DNA of 64,000 nucleotides from Duganella dendranthematis (GTDB lineage Bacteria; Pseudomonadota; Gammaproteobacteria; Burkholderiales; Burkholderiaceae_D). The stretch spans positions 2,790,001-2,854,000 of the forward strand of contig NZ_CP051684.1 in the NCBI RefSeq assembly GCF_012849375.1. Reading direction: 5' to 3'. A program made the position numbers and the translations under genes. This document shows positions 47,784-56,420 of this stretch, in pieces. The notes beneath the pieces are model-generated. The model did no database searches, was not told the origin of the DNA, and saw only the letters and a program-made list of their open reading frames with translations. Within the stretch, counting starts at the first letter, position 1. Each line of letters opens with the position of its first letter.

Positions 47784-47884
47784 ATCCGTGTTCTTAATCC
47801 GCCGCTAATATTGGCAAATCACTAGAACAGGCGACGGATATTTTGCCAAATGGGCGGCTGGCCCACAACAATGTTGGAGATACT

Positions 47885-49522
47885 ATGGAACGACGTGCTT
47901 TCCTCAATATCAGTAGTCTGGCGCTGGGCACGATGCTGTTGCCCAGCTTTGGCCGCGCCATCGCTGCCGAAGAACTGCTGACGCAAGTGGATGTGAAGTT
48001 CAAAAAAGCCCTGGCCGATACCGCGATGACGGCCGCCACCCAGGCCGGCGCTTCCTACTGCGACGTGCGCGTGGGCCGCTACCTGAATCAGTTCATTACC
48101 ACCCGTGACCTGAATGTGGAAAACGTCACCAACACCGAGTCGGCCGGCGTCGGCGTGCGCGTAATCTCCGGCGGCGCCTATGGCTTTGCCGCCACCAACG
48201 ACATGACGCCGGACGGCGTGGCAGCCGCCGCGCGCCAGGCGGTCGCCATCGCCAAGGCCAATGCCAAGCTGCAAACCGAACCGCTGATCCTGGCGCCGGT
48301 AAAAGGCGTGGGCGAAGTGGCGTGGGCCACCCCGATCACCAAGGATTGGCGCACGGTGCCGATCAAGGAAAAGGCCGAGCTGCTGATCGCCGCCAACAAG
48401 GCCGGCATGGACGGCGGCGCCAGCTTCATGCAGTCCTTGCTGTTCCAGGTGAACCAGCAGAAGTACTTCGCATCGACCGACGGCTCCTACATCGACCAGG
48501 ACGTGCACCGTTTGTGGGTGCCGTTCTTCGCCACCGCCGTCGACCAGAAAGAGAACAAGTTCCGTTCGCGCCAGGGCCTGTCGGCGCCGGTCGGCATGGG
48601 TTACGAATACCTGGACGCGCGGCCCGAGCACAAGCTGCAGGCGGCCGGCGGCGTGACCACGCTGTACACCAAGTCCTACGACATCATCGAAGACGCGCGC
48701 CTGGCCGGCAAGCAGGCCAAGGCCAAGCTGAAAGCCAAGTCGGTGGAGCCGGGCAAATACGATCTGGTGCTGTCGCCGGAACACCTGTGGCTGACCATTC
48801 ACGAATCCGTCGGCCACCCGACCGAGCTGGATCGCGTGCTGGGCTACGAGGCCAATTACGCAGGCACCAGCTTCGCCACGCTGGACAAATGGCAGTCTAA
48901 GAAATTCAAGTACGGTTCGGACCTGGTCAACATCGTCGCCGACAAGACTACACCAGGTTCGCTCGGCGCGGTCGGTTACGACGACGAAGGCGTCAAGTGC
49001 AAGAACTGGGACATCATCAAGGACGGCATCCTGGTCAACTACCAGGCCACGCGCGACCAGGCCCACATCATCGGCGAGAAGGAATCGCACGGCTGCTCGT
49101 ATGCGGACAACTGGGCCAATGTGCAGTTCCAGCGCATGCCGAACGTGTCGCTCAAGGCCGGCGCCAGGAAGCAGACGCCGGACGACATGATCAAGGACGT
49201 CAAGAAGGGCATCTACATCGTCGGCGATGGCTCGTTCTCGATCGACCAGCAGCGCTACAATTTCCAGTTTGGCGGCCAGCTGTTCTACGAAATCAAGAAC
49301 GGCAAGATCGGCCAGCAGCTGGAAGACGTGGCCTACCAGTCCAACACCCAGGAGTTCTGGAACGCCTGCGTGGGCATCTGCGACGAGCGCGATTGGCGCA
49401 TGGGCGGCTCCTTCTTCGACGGCAAGGGCCAGCCACCGCAAGTGTCCATCGTGTCGCACGGCGCGGCGACGACGCGCTTCAACGGCATTAACGTGATCAA
49501 CACCGCCCGCAAGATCGGCTAA
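47885..49522 (+). CDS. TldD-family metalloprotease, Tat-exported, copy 1
   Basis: 545 residues from the ATG at 47885 with GGAG upstream. A twin-arginine signal peptide (ERRAFLNISSLALGTMLLP, cleavage near AIA-AEE) is present. The TldD fold follows, with the HExxxH zinc motif at H306, E307 and H311 in HESVGH. TldD works as a heterodimer with TldE and degrades or processes unfolded or modified peptides. The cysteine normally found near the end in a CGKDGQ context is not there; the matching region reads GGSFFDGKGQP. It is the first gene of a ten-gene run and is followed by its TldE partner after 18 bp. Confidence 0.9.
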   Translation: MERRAFLNISSLALGTMLLPSFGRAIAAEELLTQVDVKFKKALADTAMTAATQAGASYCDVRVGRYLNQFITTRDLNVENVTNTESAGVGVRVISGGAYGFAATNDMTPDGVAAAARQAVAIAKANAKLQTEPLILAPVKGVGEVAWATPITKDWRTVPIKEKAELLIAANKAGMDGGASFMQSLLFQVNQQKYFASTDGSYIDQDVHRLWVPFFATAVDQKENKFRSRQGLSAPVGMGYEYLDARPEHKLQAAGGVTTLYTKSYDIIEDARLAGKQAKAKLKAKSVEPGKYDLVLSPEHLWLTIHESVGHPTELDRVLGYEANYAGTSFATLDKWQSKKFKYGSDLVNIVADKTTPGSLGAVGYDDEGVKCKNWDIIKDGILVNYQATRDQAHIIGEKESHGCSYADNWANVQFQRMPNVSLKAGARKQTPDDMIKDVKKGIYIVGDGSFSIDQQRYNFQFGGQLFYEIKNGKIGQQLEDVAYQSNTQEFWNACVGICDERDWRMGGSFFDGKGQPPQVSIVSHGAATTRFNGINVINTARKIG

Positions 49523-49540
49523 GTCCTGGAGAGAGACAAG

Positions 49541-50878
49541 ATGAAATTCCTGAGTCAAGAAGAGACCAAGCGTATCAGCGACAAACTGCTGGCGCTGACC
49601 AAGGCCGATCAGTGCGAGATCACCATCAACGGCAGCCGCAAGGGCAATATCCGCTATGCGCGCAACGCCGTTTCCACCGCGGGCCTGATTGAGGACACGC
49701 AGCTGGTGGTGTCCGTCGCCTTCGGCAAAAAACAGGGCACGGCTTCCGTCAATGAGTTCGACGACAAGTCGCTGGAAAAAGCCGTGCGCCGCGCGGAAGA
49801 CCTGGCGCGCCTGGCGCCGGAAAATCCGGAGTTCATGCCGACGCCGACCAAGCAAGAGTACAAGGCGTCGCAGACCTTCTTCCAGAAGACCGCCGACATC
49901 GATCCTGAGTTCCGCGCGCAGGTGGCGGCTTACAGTATCGAGAATTCGCGCAAGAACAAGCTGGTGGCGGCGGGCTTCTTCACCGACGGCGCGCAGTTCA
50001 CTTCCATCGCCAACTCCAACGGCGTGTTCGGCTACCAGACCGACACGGGCCTGGACTTCACGCTGACGGTGCGCACCGAAGACGGCCGCGGTTCCGGCTG
50101 GGTCAAGCGCAGCGTGGGCGATGCCAGCAAGTTCGATGCGCGCGCTGCATCGGATGTCGCCATTGAAAAGGCGTTGCGTTCGGTGGATGCCAAGGCGCTG
50201 GAGCCGGGCCGCTACACGGTGATCCTGGAGCCGGCCGCCACTTCCGACGTGCTGGCGTATATGTTCAATTCCTTCGATGCGCGTTCGGCCGACGAAGGCC
50301 GCAGCTTTCTGTCGAAAAAGGGCGGCGGCAATCGCATGGGCGAGAAGCTGTTCGATGAGCAGGTCAATGTGTGGGCCGATCCGTGGGACAAGGATGTCGC
50401 CGTGCTGCCGTGGGATACCGGCAGCATGCTGGCGCGCGAACGCCAGGACATCATCAAGAACGGCCGCATCGCCAACCTGGATTACTCGCAGTATTGGGCC
50501 AAGAAGCAGGGCAAGCGCGCCATCGGCACGCCGGGCAATATCATCATGGCCGGCACCAACAAGTCGACCGAAGAGCTGATCGCCAATACCAAGAAGGGCA
50601 TCCTGGTTACGCGTACCTGGTATATCCGCATGGTGGACCCGCAGTCGGTGCTGCTGACCGGCCTGACGCGCGACGGCACGTTCTACATCGAGAACGGCAA
50701 GATCAAGCATCCGATCAAGAACTTCCGCTTCAATGAAAGCCCAGTGTCGATGTTGAACAACATCGATGAAATCGGCAAACCGGAGATTCTCTCGGGCGAT
50801 GAGTGGCAGTATCAGTTGCTGATTCCGGCGATGAAGGTCCGTGACTTCAACTTCACCTCTTTGTCGGACGCGGTGTAA
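49541..50878 (+). CDS. TldE/PmbA-family subunit, copy 1
   Basis: 445 residues with GGAGA before the ATG. It has the TldE/PmbA fold (NIRYARNAVSTAGLIEDTQLVVSVAFGKKQG near the start) but no HExxxH motif, as expected for the non-catalytic partner. There is no signal peptide, although the TldD partner is Tat-targeted. It could therefore be carried across the membrane bound to TldD. It ends DFNFTSLSDAV, as does copy 2. The second TldD gene starts 2 bp after its stop. Confidence 0.88.
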   Translation: MKFLSQEETKRISDKLLALTKADQCEITINGSRKGNIRYARNAVSTAGLIEDTQLVVSVAFGKKQGTASVNEFDDKSLEKAVRRAEDLARLAPENPEFMPTPTKQEYKASQTFFQKTADIDPEFRAQVAAYSIENSRKNKLVAAGFFTDGAQFTSIANSNGVFGYQTDTGLDFTLTVRTEDGRGSGWVKRSVGDASKFDARAASDVAIEKALRSVDAKALEPGRYTVILEPAATSDVLAYMFNSFDARSADEGRSFLSKKGGGNRMGEKLFDEQVNVWADPWDKDVAVLPWDTGSMLARERQDIIKNGRIANLDYSQYWAKKQGKRAIGTPGNIIMAGTNKSTEELIANTKKGILVTRTWYIRMVDPQSVLLTGLTRDGTFYIENGKIKHPIKNFRFNESPVSMLNNIDEIGKPEILSGDEWQYQLLIPAMKVRDFNFTSLSDAV

Positions 50879-50880
50879 TC

Positions 50881-52518
50881 ATGGAGCGACGTTCATTCCT
50901 GAAAGTAGGCGCCGTCGCTGGCGGCAGCCTGCTGGTGCCGGTCTTCGGTAACGCGATTGCAGCCGAAGAGCTGCTCAACCCCATGGCTGTGCAGTTCAAG
51001 AAGTCGCTGGCCGACGCCGCAATGAACGCCGCGACCAAGGCCGGTGCCTCGTACTGCGACGTGCGCATCGGCCGCTATCTGAACCAGTTCATCACCACGC
51101 GTGACCTGAACGTGGAAAATATCGTCAACACCGAATCGTCCGGCGTTGGCGTGCGCGTGATCGCCGGCGGCGCTTATGGCTTTTGCTCGACCAACGTGAT
51201 GACACTGGACTCGGTGGCCGACGCGGCGCGCCAGGCGGTCGCCATCGCCAAGGCCAACGCCAAGCTGCAAACCGAGCCGGTGGTGCTGGCGCCGGTTAAG
51301 GGCGTGGGTGAAGTGGCGTGGGCTACGCCGTTCAAGAAGGACTGGCGCGCGGTGCCGATCAAGGACAAGGCGGACATGCTGCTGGCCGCGAACAAGGCCG
51401 GGCTGGATGCCGGCGCCAGCTTCATGGCGGCCAATCTGTTCCAGGTGAATCAGCAGAAGTATTTTGCATCCACCGACGGCTCGTATATCGACCAGGACAT
51501 CCATCGTCTGTGGTCGCCGTTTACCGCCACCGCCGTCGATAAAACCAGCGGCAAGTTCCGCACGCGCGACGGCCTGTCTTCGCCGGCCAGCATGGGCTTT
51601 GAATTCTTCGACTGCAAAGCGGAGAACCGCGTCAAGGCTGCAGGTGGCGTCACCACGCTGTACAAGGGTGCTTACGATCTGATTGAAGATGCGCGCGCGG
51701 CGGGCCGCCAGGCACGCGAAAAGCTGACTGCGAAGACGGTCGATCCGGGCAAGTACGATTTGGTGCTGTCGCCGGAACACCTGTTCCTGACCATTCACGA
51801 ATCGGTCGGCCATGCCACCGAACTGGATCGCGTGCTGGGCTACGAGGCCAATTACGCAGGCACCAGCTTCGCTACGCTGGACAAGTGGAAGTCGAAGAAC
51901 TTCAAGTATGGCTCGGAGCTGGTCAACATCGTCGCCGACAAGACCACGCCGGGTTCACTGGGCCTGGTCGGTTACGACGATGAAGGCGTCGCCTCCAAAC
52001 GCTGGGATTTGATCCGCAACGGCATTCTGGTCAACTACCAGGCCACGCGCGACCAGGCCGCCATCATCGGCGAGAAGGAATCGCAGGGCTGCTCGTATGC
52101 CGATAGCTGGAGCAGCGTGCAGTTCCAGCGCATGCCCAACGTGTCGCTGGAAGCGGGCAAGAAGCAGCTGACGCCCGACGAAATGGTCAAGGACGTCAAG
52201 AAGGGCATTTATATCCTGGGTCGCGGTTCGTACTCGATCGACCAGCAACGCTACAACTTCCAGTTTGGCGGCCAGCTGTACTTCGAAATCAAGAACGGCA
52301 AAATCGTCAACCAGCTGGAGGACGTGGCCTATCAGTCGAACACCCAGGAATTTTGGAACGCCTGCACCGCGCTGTGCGATGAACGCGACTGGCGCATGGG
52401 CGGCTCGTTCTTCGATGGCAAAGGCCAGCCTAGCCAGGTGAGCGCCGTGTCGCATGGTTCGCCGACGACGCGCTTCAACGGCATCAACGTAATCAACACC
52501 GCTCGCAAGATTGGATAA
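50881..52518 (+). CDS. TldD-family metalloprotease, Tat-exported, copy 2
   Basis: 545 residues, the same length as copy 1 and alike over its whole length. The Tat signal is close to ideal (ERRSFLKVGAVAGGSLLVP, cleavage near AIA-AEE). The zinc motif HESVGH again falls at 306-311. Like copy 1 it has NAC-x3-C-DERDWRMGGSFF near the end and lacks the usual CGKDGQ. The gene overlaps nothing but starts 2 bp after the TldE copy 1 stop, so it is co-transcribed. It arose by tandem duplication of the pair. Confidence 0.9.
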   Translation: MERRSFLKVGAVAGGSLLVPVFGNAIAAEELLNPMAVQFKKSLADAAMNAATKAGASYCDVRIGRYLNQFITTRDLNVENIVNTESSGVGVRVIAGGAYGFCSTNVMTLDSVADAARQAVAIAKANAKLQTEPVVLAPVKGVGEVAWATPFKKDWRAVPIKDKADMLLAANKAGLDAGASFMAANLFQVNQQKYFASTDGSYIDQDIHRLWSPFTATAVDKTSGKFRTRDGLSSPASMGFEFFDCKAENRVKAAGGVTTLYKGAYDLIEDARAAGRQAREKLTAKTVDPGKYDLVLSPEHLFLTIHESVGHATELDRVLGYEANYAGTSFATLDKWKSKNFKYGSELVNIVADKTTPGSLGLVGYDDEGVASKRWDLIRNGILVNYQATRDQAAIIGEKESQGCSYADSWSSVQFQRMPNVSLEAGKKQLTPDEMVKDVKKGIYILGRGSYSIDQQRYNFQFGGQLYFEIKNGKIVNQLEDVAYQSNTQEFWNACTALCDERDWRMGGSFFDGKGQPSQVSAVSHGSPTTRFNGINVINTARKIG

Positions 52519-52521
52519 CAG

Positions 52522-53859
52522 ATGAAGATGCTGAATCAGGAAGAAGCGAAACGCGTTTGCGACAAGCTGATGTCACTGTCCAAGGCGGACGAGTGCCGGG
52601 TGCAGATCAGCGGCTCGCGCAACGGTAACATCCGCTATGCGCGCAATGCGGTATCGACGGCAGGCCTGGCGGAGAACACGCAGCTGACGGTGAGCGTCGC
52701 CTTCGGCAAGCGCCAGGGCACGGCCTCGATCAACGAGTTTGACGACAAGTCGCTGGAAAAGGTAATCCGCCGCGCCGAAGACGTGGCGCGCCTGGCGCCG
52801 GAAAATCCGGAGTTCCAGCCGGCGGTGAAGAAGCAGGATTACAAATCGTCCGTTACCTTTAGCGAGGCCACGGCGGCCATCGATCCCGAGTACCGCGCCG
52901 AAGTGGCGGCGCTCAGCATCAATTCGGCGCGCAAGCAGGGACTGGTGGCGGCAGGCTTTTTCAGCGACACCACCGGTTTTGAAACAGTGGCCAACTCCAA
53001 CGGCGTGTTCGGCTACCAGACCTTGAGTAATCTGGGCTTTACCGTCACCACGCGCACCGAAGATGGTCGTGGCTCCGGCTGGGTGACGCGTTCCGCCAAC
53101 GACGCGCGCAAGTTCGACGCCCGCGAAGCGTCCGAGATCGCCATCGAGAAAGCGTTGAAATCGGTCGACGCGAAAGCGCTGGAGCCGGGCCGCTACACGG
53201 TGATTCTGGAGCCGGCGGCGACGTCGGAAATCATCGGCCGCATGTTCGGCGCCTTCGATGCGCGCCAGGCGGACGAAGGCCGCAGCTTCCTGTCGAAGAA
53301 GGGCGGCGGCAATCGCCTGGGTGAGAAGCTGTTCGATGAGCAGGTCAATATCTGGGCCGATCCTTGGAACCCAGACGTGCCGGTGCTGCCATGGGATGGC
53401 CAGGCGATGCTGGCGCGCGAGCGCGCGGACGTGGTCAAGGGCGGCAAGATCGCCTCGCTGGACTATACGCGCTACTGGGCCGAGAAACAGGGACAGCGTG
53501 CCACCGGCCGTCATGGCAACATGATCATGGCTGGCGGCGGCAAGTCGACCGAGGAGCTGATTGCGTCGACAAAAAAGGGGATACTGGTCACGCGCACCTG
53601 GTATATCCGCATGGTCGATCCGCAGTCCTTGCTGCTGACCGGCTTGACGCGCGACGGCACGTTCTACATCGAGAACGGCAAGATCAAGCATCCGGTGAAG
53701 AACTTCCGCTTTAATGAAAGCCCGGTGTCGATGCTGAACAATATCGATGAACTGGGCAAGCCGGTGGTCATCGGCGGCGACGAGGTACGCTATCAGATGC
53801 TGATTCCGCCGATGAAGGTGCGCGACTTTAACTTCACGTCCCTGTCGGACGCGGTGTAA
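52522..53859 (+). CDS. TldE/PmbA-family subunit, copy 2
   Basis: 445 residues, exactly the length of copy 1, beginning 3 bp after the TldD copy 2 stop. It keeps the NIRYARNAVSTAG start and the GYQT, GRGSGW and ILVTRTWYIRMVDPQS blocks of copy 1, has no zinc motif and no signal peptide. It is probably the dedicated partner of TldD copy 2; cross-pairing between the copies is possible. Confidence 0.88.
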   Translation: MKMLNQEEAKRVCDKLMSLSKADECRVQISGSRNGNIRYARNAVSTAGLAENTQLTVSVAFGKRQGTASINEFDDKSLEKVIRRAEDVARLAPENPEFQPAVKKQDYKSSVTFSEATAAIDPEYRAEVAALSINSARKQGLVAAGFFSDTTGFETVANSNGVFGYQTLSNLGFTVTTRTEDGRGSGWVTRSANDARKFDAREASEIAIEKALKSVDAKALEPGRYTVILEPAATSEIIGRMFGAFDARQADEGRSFLSKKGGGNRLGEKLFDEQVNIWADPWNPDVPVLPWDGQAMLARERADVVKGGKIASLDYTRYWAEKQGQRATGRHGNMIMAGGGKSTEELIASTKKGILVTRTWYIRMVDPQSLLLTGLTRDGTFYIENGKIKHPVKNFRFNESPVSMLNNIDELGKPVVIGGDEVRYQMLIPPMKVRDFNFTSLSDAV

Positions 53860-53867
53860 GGACGGCT

Positions 53868-54491
53868 GTGGCCTCGTACGATTTTTATTTCACCCGCCTG
53901 ACTTACGAGTCGGGCGACTGGGATGTGGATGTCCGCATGCCCAGCAACGTGCTTAACTCGCTGGTGGAGTACACCACCTTGCGGGTCGATCCCGTTGAGC
54001 GCATCGTAGCGCTGTCCGATCCGAAGATGCTGGAGGCGCCGTTTTGCTATTTCGCCGGGCACAAGCTGGTGCAGTTTACGGCGGCCGAGCGCAAGAACCT
54101 GGAACGCTACATCAAGGGCGGCGGCTTTCTCTTCGTGGACGACTGCAACCACGATATCGACGGGCTGTTTGCGAAATCGTTTGAGGCTGAAATCGGCCGC
54201 ATCTTCGGGCCGAAGGCGCTGCACAAGATCCCCAACAATCATGCGATCTATTCGAGCTTCTTCAAGTTTGAAGACGGTCCGCCGAACACCGGCGTGGAGC
54301 TGAACGGCTGGGGCGACGATCTTGTTCACGACTATCTGAAAGCGGTTGAAGTCGGCGGCCGCGTGCGGCTTTTGTACAGCAACAAGGACTACGGCTGCGA
54401 GTGGGATTACGACTTCCGCAACAAGCGCTTTCTCGCGGTCGACAATACCCGCTTTGCGGTCAATATCATTCAATATGCGTTGGGAGCGTAG
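53868..54491 (+). CDS. DUF4159 domain protein
   Basis: 207 residues from a GTG start, 8 bp after the TldE stop. The family signature is present: GGGFLFVDDCNHDIDG near residue 85, the IPNNHAIYSSFFKF block near 125, and YSNKDYGCEWDYDF near 170. DUF4159 resembles a glutamine-amidotransferase-like fold without known activity and often occurs beside MoxR and DUF58 genes. No signal peptide or membrane helix is seen, so it is probably cytoplasmic. Its function is unknown. Confidence 0.88.
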   Translation: MASYDFYFTRLTYESGDWDVDVRMPSNVLNSLVEYTTLRVDPVERIVALSDPKMLEAPFCYFAGHKLVQFTAAERKNLERYIKGGGFLFVDDCNHDIDGLFAKSFEAEIGRIFGPKALHKIPNNHAIYSSFFKFEDGPPNTGVELNGWGDDLVHDYLKAVEVGGRVRLLYSNKDYGCEWDYDFRNKRFLAVDNTRFAVNIIQYALGA

Positions 54492-54496
54492 TTATT

Positions 54497-55498
54497 ATGG
54501 CTGATGGTGCAATCGCCTGGAGCGAAAATGAAATCGGCGCGCTGACCGCCAAGGTGAAGGCGCTCAAGGCCAGCATGGCGCGCGTGATCATCGGCCAGGA
54601 AAACGTGATCGATTCGCTGATCATCTGCCTGCTGGCGGGCGGCCATGCGCTGGTGGAGGGTGTGCCGGGACTGGGCAAGACGCTGCTGGTCAAGTCGCTG
54701 TCGCAGGCGACGGAGCTGGACTTCCATCGCGTGCAGTTCACGCCGGACCTGATGCCGTCGGATATCGTCGGCACCGAGATCCTGGAAGAAGACCATGCGA
54801 CGCGCAAGCGCGAGTTCCGCTTCCAGCAAGGTCCCGTGTTCACGCAAGTGCTGCTGGCGGATGAAATCAACCGCGCGCCGCCTAAGACGCAATCTGCTTT
54901 GCTGGAAGCGATGCAGGAGCGCTCCGTCACCTTCGCCGGGCAGACGCACAAGCTGCCCAAGCCGTTCTTTGTGCTGGCGACGCAGAATCCGATCGAGCAG
55001 GCCGGCACGTATCCGCTGCCGGAGGCGCAGCTGGACCGCTTCCTGCTGCGCATCGATGTCGTGTATCCGACCGAGGCCGAGGAAATCGCGATGGTATCGG
55101 CCACCACGCAGGCAGGCCTGAAAGACGCCGAGCCGGTGATGGATGTCTCCACGCTGCTGCGCCTTCAGCAACTGGTGCGTGATATCGAGATCGGCGAGCA
55201 CCTGTTGGCGTATGCCACGCGGCTGGTGCGAGCGACGCGGCCGGCGCTGACCACGGTGCCGGCGGTGAAGAAGCATATCGCCTGGGGCGCCGGACCGCGC
55301 GCCGGCCAGGCGCTGGTACTGGCCTCCAAGGCGCGCGCGCTGATGCAGGGCCGCCTGGCCGTCACACGTGAGGACATCGCCGAGATGCTGCTGCCGGTGC
55401 TGGCGCACCGCGTGCTGCGCAACTTCGAGGCGGAGGCGGATGGGGTGGCAATCGCCGAGATCCTGCAAGCGCTGCGCGAACATATTCGCCCGGACTAA
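54497..55498 (+). CDS. MoxR family AAA+ ATPase
   Basis: 333 residues from the ATG at 54497; the frame is open further upstream but inside the DUF4159 gene. Walker A is GVPGLGKTLLVKS and Walker B LLADEINRAPPKTQSALLEAMQE. The sensor region ATQNPIEQAGTYPLPEAQLDRF is typical of MoxR. These ATPases act as chaperones that assemble or activate complexes, often with DUF58 and VWA proteins. Here it lies between DUF4159 and DUF58 genes, the usual company. Confidence 0.95.
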   Translation: MADGAIAWSENEIGALTAKVKALKASMARVIIGQENVIDSLIICLLAGGHALVEGVPGLGKTLLVKSLSQATELDFHRVQFTPDLMPSDIVGTEILEEDHATRKREFRFQQGPVFTQVLLADEINRAPPKTQSALLEAMQERSVTFAGQTHKLPKPFFVLATQNPIEQAGTYPLPEAQLDRFLLRIDVVYPTEAEEIAMVSATTQAGLKDAEPVMDVSTLLRLQQLVRDIEIGEHLLAYATRLVRATRPALTTVPAVKKHIAWGAGPRAGQALVLASKARALMQGRLAVTREDIAEMLLPVLAHRVLRNFEAEADGVAIAEILQALREHIRPD

Positions 55499-55505
55499 GC
55501 TGCCG

Positions 55506-56420
55506 ATGCAATCGACCGCAACGCAGCCCGCTGGCGCAATGACCGCCATGCTGGCCCAGACCAGGGATCTGGATCTGGTGATCCGCCACGTGCTGGCGGG
55601 GCTGGGCCATGGCATCCATATTGGCCGCGAGCGCGGCGCCGGTGTCGAGTTCTCCGAATATCGCGCCTACGCCCCCGGCGACGAATGGCGCCGGGTGGAC
55701 TGGAAGCTGCTGGCGCGCGCCGACCGCTATTTCGTCCGCGAGGCGGAGCGCGACAGCCATGTCGCAGTCTGGCTCTGGCTCGATGCCACGGCATCGATGG
55801 CGGAGCCGAGCCGCGAGATAAATGGTATCGACAAGCTGTGGTTTGCACGCACCGTGCTGGCCTGTGTGGCCGCTATTGCGCAGCGCCAGGGTGACGCTTT
55901 CGGGCTGGTGGTGTGCAGCGGGGGCAAGGTTGACTACATGCCGGCTGCGCGTGGGCCGCGCCAGCTCCAGCGCGTGCTGGCTGCGCTGAACAAGGCGACG
56001 CCGCAGGGCGAGCTGCCATCAGCCGAAACGCTGCGCGCCAGCCTGCACTTCGCGCGCGCGCCGGGCATGATCTTCGCCGCCAGCGATTTCCTCGACTGGC
56101 CGTCGCCGCTCAGCGAGGCCTTGCTCCGTTTGCGGAATATGCGCCACGACGTGCGCCTGCTCACGCTGCGCACGCAGGCGGAGGTGGACGCCAGTTTCAA
56201 ATCCGGCGCCGGCTACCGCGATCCGGAGCGCGACGATGGCCTGCACCGCATGAGCAACGCCGACCGCGAACACTACAAGCAGCAAAGCCGCGCGCATTTC
56301 GGCAGCGTGGCGGCAAGCTGTCGTCAACATAACATCGTCCACTACGAGGCGCGCATCGAACAGCCATTGAGTGGCGTCTTGCGCAGCTGGTTGCAGCTGG
56401 CGGGAGCGCGGGCCAGATGA
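55506..56420 (+). CDS. DUF58 domain protein
   Basis: 304 residues from the ATG at 55506, 7 bp after the MoxR stop. The DUF58 signature RAYAPGDEWRRVDWKLLARADRYFVREAE (about 53-81) is clear, followed by a VWA-like fold (VWLWLDATASM with the D-A-T-A-S metal-site-like strand). It is a common partner and likely client of MoxR. The stop overlaps the next start as ATGA. Confidence 0.93.
   Translation: MQSTATQPAGAMTAMLAQTRDLDLVIRHVLAGLGHGIHIGRERGAGVEFSEYRAYAPGDEWRRVDWKLLARADRYFVREAERDSHVAVWLWLDATASMAEPSREINGIDKLWFARTVLACVAAIAQRQGDAFGLVVCSGGKVDYMPAARGPRQLQRVLAALNKATPQGELPSAETLRASLHFARAPGMIFAASDFLDWPSPLSEALLRLRNMRHDVRLLTLRTQAEVDASFKSGAGYRDPERDDGLHRMSNADREHYKQQSRAHFGSVAASCRQHNIVHYEARIEQPLSGVLRSWLQLAGARAR

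Larger units (their letters stand above)
47584..47884. promoter_or_regulatory. Intergenic regulatory region before the TldD operon
   Basis: This 301-bp stretch between the divergent methyltransferase-like and TldD genes has no convincing gene. It holds an imperfect dyad (GTCCGCACCG at 47657-47666 and its near-complement to 47681), four phased CGGACA(C) repeats, a sigma-54-type promoter match, and a Shine-Dalgarno GGAG near 47875 for the TldD start. A 65-codon cysteine-rich minus-strand frame (47580-47777) overlaps it and is treated as doubtful. Confidence 0.6.
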
